Source of the DNA: Sphingomonas sp. Leaf242
Lineage (GTDB): Bacteria > Pseudomonadota > Alphaproteobacteria > Sphingomonadales > Sphingomonadaceae
NCBI RefSeq assembly: GCF_001422045.1
Contig: NZ_LMLW01000001.1
Coordinates: forward strand, 256,972 to 320,971
Direction: 5' to 3'
Length of the DNA stretch: 64,000 nt
Shown here: one piece after another, positions 57,926 through 64,000 of the stretch
Layout: the number at the start of each line of letters is the position of its first letter
Position numbering within the stretch: the first letter of the stretch is position 1
Position numbers and translations under genes: made by a program
The notes under the pieces: generated by a model
Database searches by the model: none
Told to the model about the DNA's origin: nothing
What the model saw: only the letters and a program-made list of their open reading frames with translations

Positions 57926-58038
57926 GTCCTGTACGGCATCGTGTTCCCCCCTTTCGCGGCGCCGTACGGGACGCTTCTAGCGTCCCTCCTCCCTGAACCT
58001 AGGCCACTCCGTGCGACATGCACGGGGTGGTTTTTTTT
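57926..58038 (+). ncRNA. Candidate small RNA with anti-Shine-Dalgarno motif
   Basis: A 110-nt segment in the sapC-antiporter gap folds into three stem-loops: GTACGGC/GCCGTAC (57931-57967), GGGACGCT-TCT-AGCGTCCC (57968-57986), and the intrinsic terminator at 58004-58038. Between the second and third stem lies CCTCCTCCC (57985-57993), complementary to ribosome-binding sites and the same motif as in the Cuckoo/CcsR RNAs of Rhodobacter. A -35-like TTGAAC (57897-57902), 17 nt, and -10-like ATTTAG (57920-57925) fit a start near 57930. The first half of the gap, 57796-57896, has no gene. Confidence 0.5.
58004..58038 (+). terminator. Intrinsic terminator with eight U residues
   Basis: CCACTCCGTGC - GACAT - GCACGGGGTGG followed by TTTTTTTT. 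The ATG at 58018, which begins the longest antiporter frame, lies in its loop. Confidence 0.93.
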
Positions 58039-58089
58039 GGCCTGCGCGATGCGGCGGGCCCGTCCGCTCCTCCCACCCGTTGCGTGCCC

Positions 58090-59637
58090 GTGGAAGTATT
58101 CGAAAGCCTCGACGCGATCCTGCTCGCCGCGCTGGTCCTGCTGGTCCTCGCGCGCAAGTTGAACGTGCCCTATCCGACCCTGCTGGCGGCGGCCGGGATC
58201 GGCTTTGCCGCGTTGCCCTTCGCGCCGAAGATCACGGTCGAGCCGCATCTGGCGCTGGCGTTGTTCATCGCCCCCGCGCTGCTGTACGCCGCCTATTACA
58301 CCAGCCCACGCGCGTTGCGGCGACACTGGTTCCCGCTGCTGAGCCTCGCGGTATTCGCCGTGCTCGTCACGGCATCGGCGGTCGCGCTGGTCGGCGTGAC
58401 GCTGGGCGGGTTGCCGCTCGCCGCCGCGTTCGCTTTGGGGGCGATCGTTGCACCACCCGATGCCGCCGCCTCGGAAGCGGTATTAGGCGAAGTCGGCATT
58501 CCGCGCCGCGGCCTGTTGCTGCTCCAGGGCGAGAGCCTGCTCAACGACGCCACCGCGCTGTTGCTGTTTGGGCTAGCGGTGGCGTTCGCGACGCATTCCG
58601 ACACGCCGGTGACGCCGCTTGCGCTCGCGGCCGCGGTGCCGGGCGGGATCGTGTTCGGGGCGATTGCGTCGTGGCTCTACCTGCGCGTCGCGCCGTTGTT
58701 CGCAGGCACGCTCGGCGCGAGCCTCGCCGATTTCGCGGTTACGTTCGGGATTTGGCTGCTCGCCGAGCGTCTGCACATCTCGCCGGTACTCGCGGTCGTC
58801 ACGTTCGGGATGATCGTGTCGCAGCGCCGCCCGATCGTCCAGCCCGCGCGCGACCGTTTGCAGGGCGCGGCGGTATGGTCGGCGGCAGTGCTCGTCCTCA
58901 ACATCATCGCGTTCGCGCTGATGGGGCTGCAATCGCGCGACGTGCTGGTCGGTCTGCCCGCCGCCGAGCGCTGGCCCGCAATCGGGTTCGCCGCCGCGGT
59001 GCTGGCGACCGTGCTGGTCACGCGCATCGCGTGGGTGTTCTTCGTGCGGTTCGTCGAGGGCGTGATCGCCAGCCGCTACGCGCCGTCCTGGCTGCCCAAG
59101 CCACCGCCCTGGAATGCGTCGATCATCCTGTCATGGTCGGGCATGCGGGGTCTGCTGACGCTCGCGACCGCATTCGCGCTGCCACGATCGGTGCTGGGGC
59201 GCGACCTGATCGTGCTCGCCGCGTTCGCCGTGGTGATCGGTACGCTCGTGCTGCAAGGGCTCACGCTCGGCCCGCTGATCCGCCGTCTCGATCTCGGCGC
59301 GGATACCGGGCTGGCCGACGAGATCGCCCCCGCCCGCAAGCGACTGATTGACGCAGGCCTCGCGGTACTGCCGGCGCGCGAAGGCAAGGCGGCGGATGCA
59401 TTGCGCTTCCGCTACGGCGCGGCCGGCAAGGTCACCGCCGAGGCGGACGATCCGCAGGCCACCTCGGAATTCGACGAACTCCACCTCGAGATGATCGCAC
59501 GCCAACGCGTCCTGCTCCACGAAATGCGCGACAAGGGCGAGGTGGCCGAGGACGTGTATCGCCGCTTGCAGGAGGAACTCGACTGGGCGGAGGTCGACGC
59601 GCGCGCGTTCGGCGACAACATCCTTACGGCGACCTGA
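58090..59637 (+). CDS. Na+/H+ antiporter of the CPA1 family
   Basis: 515 residues, about 12 TM helices from residue 8 to about 410, then a soluble 100-residue C-terminal tail rich in charged helices (HLEMIARQRVLLHEMRDKG). Ion-path motifs: GAIVAPPDAAASEAVL (the conserved Pro-Asp pair) and LLLLQGESLLNDATALLLF (Asn-Asp). GTG at 58090 or 58084 is the start; the ATG at 58018 is inside a terminator loop. Confidence 0.88.
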   Translation: MEVFESLDAILLAALVLLVLARKLNVPYPTLLAAAGIGFAALPFAPKITVEPHLALALFIAPALLYAAYYTSPRALRRHWFPLLSLAVFAVLVTASAVALVGVTLGGLPLAAAFALGAIVAPPDAAASEAVLGEVGIPRRGLLLLQGESLLNDATALLLFGLAVAFATHSDTPVTPLALAAAVPGGIVFGAIASWLYLRVAPLFAGTLGASLADFAVTFGIWLLAERLHISPVLAVVTFGMIVSQRRPIVQPARDRLQGAAVWSAAVLVLNIIAFALMGLQSRDVLVGLPAAERWPAIGFAAAVLATVLVTRIAWVFFVRFVEGVIASRYAPSWLPKPPPWNASIILSWSGMRGLLTLATAFALPRSVLGRDLIVLAAFAVVIGTLVLQGLTLGPLIRRLDLGADTGLADEIAPARKRLIDAGLAVLPAREGKAADALRFRYGAAGKVTAEADDPQATSEFDELHLEMIARQRVLLHEMRDKGEVAEDVYRRLQEELDWAEVDARAFGDNILTAT

Positions 59638-59699
59638 GCGCGAGCGCGGAACATCGGTACGCGCTACGCGGTTTGAAGAAACCACCGCAGAAAGGGTCG

Positions 59700-61220
59700 A
59701 TGCATGTCCGAGGCGAATTCGTGAGCAAGTCCGTCAAGCCCGCCCCGCCGACGACGCTCGTGATCTTCGGCGCCTTCGGTGACCTGACCCGCCGCCTGCT
59801 GATGCCGGCGCTGATCAACATGACCCGGCTAGGGCTGGTCGGTAACGATTTCCACGTCCTCGGCGTCGGCATCGACGAAGGCAACGACCAGTCGTTGCGC
59901 GAGGCGCTTGGCACGTTCGATGCGAAGGGCGGCGAGGGGGCCGGCGGAAAAGGCGACGCCTGGGCACGGCTCAAGGATCGCGTCGGCTATCTCCAGGGCG
60001 ATTTCACGCACGACGACGTCTACGAACAGCTAAAGGGGCGCGTGAAGGGCAACGTCGCGTTCTACTTCGCGGTGCCGGCCAAGTTCTTCGGGGACATCGT
60101 CGACAAGCTCGCCGACCACGGGTTGATGGCGGAAGCGCCGCACGCCTTCCGCCGGATCGCGATCGAGAAGCCGTTCGGGCACGACCTCGCCTCCGCACAG
60201 GCGCTCAACGCACGCATCCTATCGAAGGTCGGCGAAGCGCAAATCTACCGGATCGACCATTTCCTCGGCAAGGAAACCGTCCAGAACATCATGACCGCGC
60301 GGTTCGCGAACATGATGATCGAGCGCGTCTGGAACTCCGACTGCATCGCGCACGTCCAGATCACCGCCGCCGAGACGGTCGACGTCGGCACTCGTGGCAA
60401 GTTCTACGACGCCACCGGCGCGCTGCGCGACATGGTCCCCAACCACCTGTTCCAGCTGCTCGCGATGGTCGCGATGGAGCCCCCCGCCAGCTTCGATGCC
60501 GAGGCGATCCGCAACGAAAAGGGCAAGGTGCTCAAAGCCGTCCGCGTCTATTCGCCCGGCAAGGCGAAGCGCAACGGCGTCCGCGGGCAATATACCGCTG
60601 GCAAGGTGAAGGGGGTGGATGTGCCCGCCTACACCGCCTCGCCCGACGTCGCGCCGGACAGCAAGACGGAAACCTATGTCGCGCTGAAGCTGATGGTCGA
60701 CACGTGGCGCTGGGCGGGCGTGCCGTTCTACCTGCGCACCGGCAAGGCGATGACCTGTCGCGACACCGAGATCGCGATCACCTTCAAGCCGGTGCCGTTC
60801 GCGTCGTTCCCCGGTGCCGCCGCCGACATGCTGCCGCCCAACCGGCTGATCATCCAGATCCAGCCCGACGAGGGGCTGAGCATGGACATCAACATCAAGC
60901 GCCCCGGTCTTGAGGTCGCAACCGCGCCGATCGCGCTCGATTTCCGCTATGCCGACGAATTCGATATCGGCCACCTGACGGGGTACGAGTCGCTGATCTA
61001 CGACCTGTTCGTCGGCGACCAGACGCTGTTCCAACGGGCGGACGCGATCGAGGCGGGCTGGGCCGCTGTACAGCCGTTCCTCGACCTCTGGGCGCACGAT
61101 GCCAGCATGCCGAAACCCTACGAGGCGGGGACGCTAGGCCCAGCTGAGGCGGATGCGCTGCTCGCGCACGACGACCACACTTGGCACGAACTCGCCCCGG
61201 CGGGGAAGACGGTCCCCTGA
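59700..61220 (+). CDS. zwf: Glucose-6-phosphate 1-dehydrogenase
   Basis: 506 residues. First enzyme of the oxidative pentose phosphate and Entner-Doudoroff routes. NADP fold VIFGAFGDLTRRLL, substrate motif RIDHFLGKETVQN with the catalytic His region, and IEKPFGHD. ATG at 59700 used; a GTG at 59721 with GAGGCG upstream is an equally good start. No eda, edd or pgl follows here. Confidence 0.95.
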   Translation: MHVRGEFVSKSVKPAPPTTLVIFGAFGDLTRRLLMPALINMTRLGLVGNDFHVLGVGIDEGNDQSLREALGTFDAKGGEGAGGKGDAWARLKDRVGYLQGDFTHDDVYEQLKGRVKGNVAFYFAVPAKFFGDIVDKLADHGLMAEAPHAFRRIAIEKPFGHDLASAQALNARILSKVGEAQIYRIDHFLGKETVQNIMTARFANMMIERVWNSDCIAHVQITAAETVDVGTRGKFYDATGALRDMVPNHLFQLLAMVAMEPPASFDAEAIRNEKGKVLKAVRVYSPGKAKRNGVRGQYTAGKVKGVDVPAYTASPDVAPDSKTETYVALKLMVDTWRWAGVPFYLRTGKAMTCRDTEIAITFKPVPFASFPGAAADMLPPNRLIIQIQPDEGLSMDINIKRPGLEVATAPIALDFRYADEFDIGHLTGYESLIYDLFVGDQTLFQRADAIEAGWAAVQPFLDLWAHDASMPKPYEAGTLGPAEADALLAHDDHTWHELAPAGKTVP

Positions 61221-61225
61221 TACGT

Positions 61226-61308
61226 CGTCGTCCTGACGAAAGTCAGGATCCAGAGCCAAGTGTGTAATGCTGCGTGGCTCTGGATCCCAGCTTTCGCTGG
61301 GATGACGA
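61226..61308. repeat. PR-C pair with mixed stems
   Basis: Left stem TCCTGACGAAAGTCAGGA, right stem ATCCCAGCTTTCGCTGGGAT; inner arms CCAGAGCCA and TGGCTCTGG match. Another chimeric copy. Confidence 0.9.
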
Positions 61309-61328
61309 GAAGGTGACGCCGCGGGAGT

Positions 61329-61616
61329 TCAAACCCGCTCGGTCAGCTCGATCTCGCCCTCGACTTCCATCTCGTCCTCGTCGCCCATCTCGTCCATGTC
61401 GGGCATCGTGAAGTCGGCCTTCCAGTCATAGACCTTCTCGACCCCACCCTGCACCCAGACGCGCACCGCGCCAGACGTGATCTCGCCGCCCATCGCGCCG
61501 ACGAAATCCGCCACCAGCGAATCCGCCGCATCCTCGTGATCGGTCGCGCCGGGGATCGTCGCGGCGGTCATTTCCTCATCGAGTTCGATGATCTGCGCCC
61601 AATATTGCTTCGCCAT
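61329..61616 (-). CDS. Small acidic hypothetical protein
   Basis: 95 residues; a well-structured N-terminal half (YWAQIIELDEEMTAATIPG, VADFVGAMGGEITSGAVRVW) and an acidic tail (DMDEMGDEDEMEVEGE). Isoelectric point should be low. No family recognised. ATG at 61616 after GGAGCAAC. Confidence 0.65.
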   Translation of the reverse strand: MAKQYWAQIIELDEEMTAATIPGATDHEDAADSLVADFVGAMGGEITSGAVRVWVQGGVEKVYDWKADFTMPDMDEMGDEDEMEVEGEIELTERV

Positions 61617-61668
61617 GTGTTGCTCCTGCGTAGATGAAAGGCCGTCAGCCGGCGTGTATGAGACGCCG

Positions 61669-61899
61669 TCAGCCGGCGGTGATGATGGGGTGATCCTCGC
61701 GCAGCCGGTCCGCCAGCCGCTCGACCGCGTCGACCTCGCTCGCGCTGCCCGACGGCGTCACTGCCCAGTTGCAATGCGCGTGCGTCGCGAGGCTGTAGAC
61801 CTTCACGTCGCCGACGATCAGCCGCCACCGCCGCCGATCGCCGCTATTGTACCGGACGAGGTTGGTGACGAACAGGCTCTGGAGATCCGATGCGGTCAT
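61669..61899 (-). CDS. Small hypothetical protein
   Basis: 76 residues, TASDLQSLFVTNLVRYNSG and WRLIVGDVKVYSLATHAHCNW suggest one small mixed fold. It continues the strand of the acidic protein gene, 52 bp upstream. Function unknown. Confidence 0.65.
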   Translation of the reverse strand: MTASDLQSLFVTNLVRYNSGDRRRWRLIVGDVKVYSLATHAHCNWAVTPSGSASEVDAVERLADRLREDHPIITAG

Positions 61900-61942
61900 C
61901 CGCGCCCCATAGCGACAAGCGGATCGTCACTGCAAACCGTCG

Positions 61943-62320
61943 TTACCGGCGCGAGGTCGGCTTGGCCTGCAACGCATCGAGCGCATCGGCATTCCGGCGC
62001 CCCCAGTCGTAGAGAAGCTCGACCGGCTCGACGAACCGCGCGCCCAGCGGCGTCAGCGCATAATCCACCGCAGGCGGTACCGTCCCGTGCACGGTCCGCA
62101 CGACCAGCCCGGCCGCCTCCATTTCGCGCAACGTCTGCGTCAGCATCTTCTTCGAGATTCCCGGGATCGATCGCAGCAACACGCCGGTCCGCGCCGGGCC
62201 GTCATGCCGCACGTGCAGCGTATGCAGGATCATGCTCGTCCACTTGGTCGCGAACAGCTCGAGCGTCCGTCGCGGCGCGCAATCCTCGCGCCATTCCTCG
62301 TCGGCCGTCCCCGCCTGCAT
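61943..62320 (-). CDS. HxlR-family transcriptional regulator
   Basis: 125 residues, winged HTH of the HxlR/MarR-like type: LFATKWTSMILHTLHV, SIPGISKKMLTQTLREMEAAGLV and the wing VDYALTPLGARFVEPVELLY. Divergent from the reductase gene at 62416, which it likely regulates in response to an electrophile or quinone. ATG at 62320. Confidence 0.9.
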   Translation of the reverse strand: MQAGTADEEWREDCAPRRTLELFATKWTSMILHTLHVRHDGPARTGVLLRSIPGISKKMLTQTLREMEAAGLVVRTVHGTVPPAVDYALTPLGARFVEPVELLYDWGRRNADALDALQAKPTSRR

Positions 62321-62333
62321 GTGGATACCTTCC

Positions 62334-62385
62334 GGTGCCTATGTCCCCAAAGGGTGCCTTCTAGAAGCCCGTGCGTTCGGTGCCT
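62334..62385. promoter_or_regulatory. Three direct GGTGCCT repeats in the divergent promoter
   Basis: GGTGCCT at 62334-62340, 62353-62359 and 62379-62385 (starts 19 and 26 bp apart) in the 95 bp between the HxlR gene and its neighbour. They are candidate regulator sites; no proof. Confidence 0.4.
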
Positions 62386-62415
62386 AGCTGGTAGCGAGCA
62401 GATAAGGAGCTGAAG

Positions 62416-63477
62416 ATGGCCAAGACGGCATTGGTAGTAGGTACGAGCGGGATCGTCGGCAGCGCGACCGCCGCGGCATTGGTGAAATCGGGCTGGACCG
62501 TCCACGGTCTCGCGCGGCGCCCGACCGAGCAGGACGGCGTCCAGCCCGTCGCGGCGGACCTCCAGGATCCCGCCAGCCTCGAAAAGGCACTCACCGGTCT
62601 CAAGCCCGACGCAGTGTTCATCGCCACCTGGTCGCGCCAGGACAGCGAGGCGGAGAACATCCGCGTCAACGGCGGCATGGTCCGCAACCTGCTCGGCGCG
62701 TTGTCGCCAGCCGGAAGCGTCGGCCATGTCGCGCTGGTGACGGGCCTCAAGCATTATCTCGGACCGTTCGAGGCGTACGGCAAGGGCGTCCTCCCCCAGA
62801 CCCCGTTCCGCGAGGAGCAGGGCCGCCTCGACGTCGAGAACTTCTACTATGCGCAGGAAGACGCCGTGTTCGAGGCTGCCGAGCGCGAAGGTTTCGGCTG
62901 GAGCGTCCACCGCCCGCACACGATCATCGGCAAGGCGGTCGGCAATGCGATGAACATGGGCACCACGCTCGCGGTCTATGCGACGCTATGTCGCGAGATC
63001 GGCCGTCCGTTCCGCTTCCCGGGCTCGGCCGCGCAGTGGAACGGCCTCACCGACATGACCAGCGCGACGATGCTCGCCGATCACCTGATCTGGGCGGCGA
63101 CCACGCCGGAAGCGCGCAATCAGGCGTTCAACGTCGTTAACGGCGACGTCTTCCGCTGGAGCTGGATGTGGGGCCGCATCGCCGAGTGGTTCGGCATCGA
63201 ACCGGCCCCGTTCGACGGCACTATCCTGACTCTTGACGAGCAGATGAAGGATGATGCCGGCATCTGGCGCGAGATCGCCGCGCGCGAAGGTCTGGCGGAA
63301 GCCGACCTGTCGCGACTCGCCTCGCCGTGGCACACCGACGCCGATCTCGGCCGCCCGATCGAGGTGGTGACGGACATGGGCAAGAGCCGCCGCTTGGGGT
63401 TCAAGGAATACCAGCCCACGGATGACGCGTTCTTCGACCTGTTCGCGGAACTGCGTGCGGACCGCTTGATCCCGTAA
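62416..63477 (+). CDS. SDR reductase of the PRISE (progesterone 5-beta-reductase-like) group
   Basis: 353 residues. Rossmann motif VVGTSGIVGSATAAAL, RPHTIIGKAVGNAMNMG with the catalytic-like Tyr/Lys region, and FNVVNGDVFRWSWMWGRIA, typical of the iridoid synthase/PRISE branch of extended SDRs. Reduces an activated enone with NADPH. Divergent HxlR regulator suggests induction by its substrate. ATG at 62416 after AAGGAGCTGAAG. Confidence 0.88.
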   Translation: MAKTALVVGTSGIVGSATAAALVKSGWTVHGLARRPTEQDGVQPVAADLQDPASLEKALTGLKPDAVFIATWSRQDSEAENIRVNGGMVRNLLGALSPAGSVGHVALVTGLKHYLGPFEAYGKGVLPQTPFREEQGRLDVENFYYAQEDAVFEAAEREGFGWSVHRPHTIIGKAVGNAMNMGTTLAVYATLCREIGRPFRFPGSAAQWNGLTDMTSATMLADHLIWAATTPEARNQAFNVVNGDVFRWSWMWGRIAEWFGIEPAPFDGTILTLDEQMKDDAGIWREIAAREGLAEADLSRLASPWHTDADLGRPIEVVTDMGKSRRLGFKEYQPTDDAFFDLFAELRADRLIP

Positions 63478-63494
63478 ATATCGCGTCTCTACGG

Positions 63495-63590
63495 CGTCAT
63501 TCCCGCGAAGGCGGGAACCCATACCGGCTGGCCGTGCGATCGTGCACGACCGTCGGAGGATATGGGTCCCCGCCTCCGCGGGGATGACGG
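63495..63590. repeat. Palindromic repeat pair, family PR-F
   Basis: CGTCATTCCCGCGAAGGCGG + GAACCCATA facing ATATGGGTCC + CCGCCTCCGCGGGGATGACGG. Second copy of 29299-29395. Confidence 0.92.
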
Positions 63591-63612
63591 AAGGTGAGGG
63601 TGGGTTAAGGCG

Positions 63613-64000
63613 TTACGGTTTGACCGCCACCGTCGAGACCACCGCCGGATCATCCCGGAGCTTCAAATACAGCGCTCCGCCAACCGGCTTGGGTACGGTC
63701 AGCGAAGCCCCGGTAAACCCTTCCGGCACCCGCACCGCATCCGCGAACCCCGCATTCGCCGCCACCGAATCGATCAGGAACAGGTCGCTCCCGGCGAGCG
63801 TGCAGACGTCCTTGCACGTCACCCCAGCCAGCGCCGGCACCCGCACCAAACTCGTCAACGGCACCCAGTCGCCCGTAACGCCGTCCTGCACCAGTCGCCA
63901 CCGCAGCGGCCCATGCGCGGACACGCCGAGCGCCTTGCCCGGCTCGACCGACACCACCGCGATCCGCTCGTCCTGCACGGTCAGCCCGCGACCCGACGCA
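63613..64000 (-). CDS. Unknown protein, C-terminal part only
   Basis: The frame is open to the right edge, so the start lies outside. The visible 129 residues have repeated beta-like segments (WRLVQDGVTGDWVPLTSLVRVP, split; CKDVCTLAGSDLFLIDSVAANAGFADAV; GGALYLKLRDDPAVVSTVAVKP) and one Cys pair CKDVC. No family recognised. Ends with TAA 5 bases past a CGTTACGG. Confidence 0.6.
   Translation of the reverse strand, partial: ASGRGLTVQDERIAVVSVEPGKALGVSAHGPLRWRLVQDGVTGDWVPLTSLVRVPALAGVTCKDVCTLAGSDLFLIDSVAANAGFADAVRVPEGFTGASLTVPKPVGGALYLKLRDDPAVVSTVAVKP

Noticed and set aside
58018-58089. ATG at 58018 as antiporter start
   Set aside because: It lies in the loop of an intrinsic terminator, and the residues before 58084 have no similarity to the family.

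Overview
The window is GC-rich, gene-dense bacterial chromosome. The protein families, the split sdh and mdh-suc clusters, the TrcR (DUF1013) and DUF1192 proteins, SapC and many short palindromic intergenic repeats all point to an alphaproteobacterium of the Sphingomonadaceae, most likely Sphingomonas or a close relative. This is inferred from gene content and style; no database search was run. No rRNA, tRNA, CRISPR array, prophage or classical insertion sequence was seen.

Layout. (1) 1-5.9 kb: end of a HAD phosphatase gene, then succinate dehydrogenase sdhC-sdhD-sdhA, a small membrane gene, a convergent mazEF toxin-antitoxin pair, a ClpP-like protease and sdhB. (2) 6-16.6 kb: thioesterase, zapE, then the TCA block mdh, sucD, sucA (odhA), sucB (odhB), lpdA. 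sucC is not here. Two small GIY-YIG nuclease genes sit between TCA genes, each enclosed by palindromic repeats. (3) 16.6-22.8 kb: hairpin-rich gap, a membrane diguanylate cyclase with a pentapeptide-repeat tail, a His/Lys-rich protein, a TonB-C-like ORF, uvrA. (4) 22.8-24.6 kb: a lower-GC islet with a probable pore-forming toxin gene and a three-helix membrane protein that looks like its immunity partner. (5) 24.6-28.9 kb: small and hypothetical genes, DUF3597, a glycine-zipper lipoprotein, a cold-shock protein. (6) 29.5-39.2 kb, minus strand: SleB-like hydrolase, M16 peptidase, then a housekeeping run transcribed right to left: xseB-ispA-coaD-cyclophilin-queA-EF-hand-tgt. (7) 39.2-44.5 kb: 7TM-DISM-like GGDEF protein, clpA, DUF1192. 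(8) 44.5-52 kb: quinone oxidoreductase, LpxH-like phosphatase, glycosyltransferase, trcR, metallo-beta-lactamase-fold hydrolase, dienelactone hydrolase, GST. (9) 52-64 kb: thioredoxin-like protein, DEAD-box helicase, FAD oxidase, SapC, a candidate small RNA with an anti-Shine-Dalgarno motif, Na+/H+ antiporter, zwf, small genes, HxlR regulator with a divergent reductase, and the 3' part of an unknown gene.

The clearest unexplained structure is a set of at least eleven families of paired palindromic repeats, called PR-A to PR-K here. Most copies have two hairpin arms facing each other around a 15-60 nt spacer, like the REPINs mobilised by RAYT transposases in other bacteria. Instead of a RAYT, the window has two GIY-YIG nucleases, each lying inside or between copies of one particular repeat family. 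The repeats fill nearly every gap of the TCA block and often supply the ribosome-binding site of the next gene. I propose GIY-YIG genes as the mobilising partner of these repeats; this is inference from arrangement.
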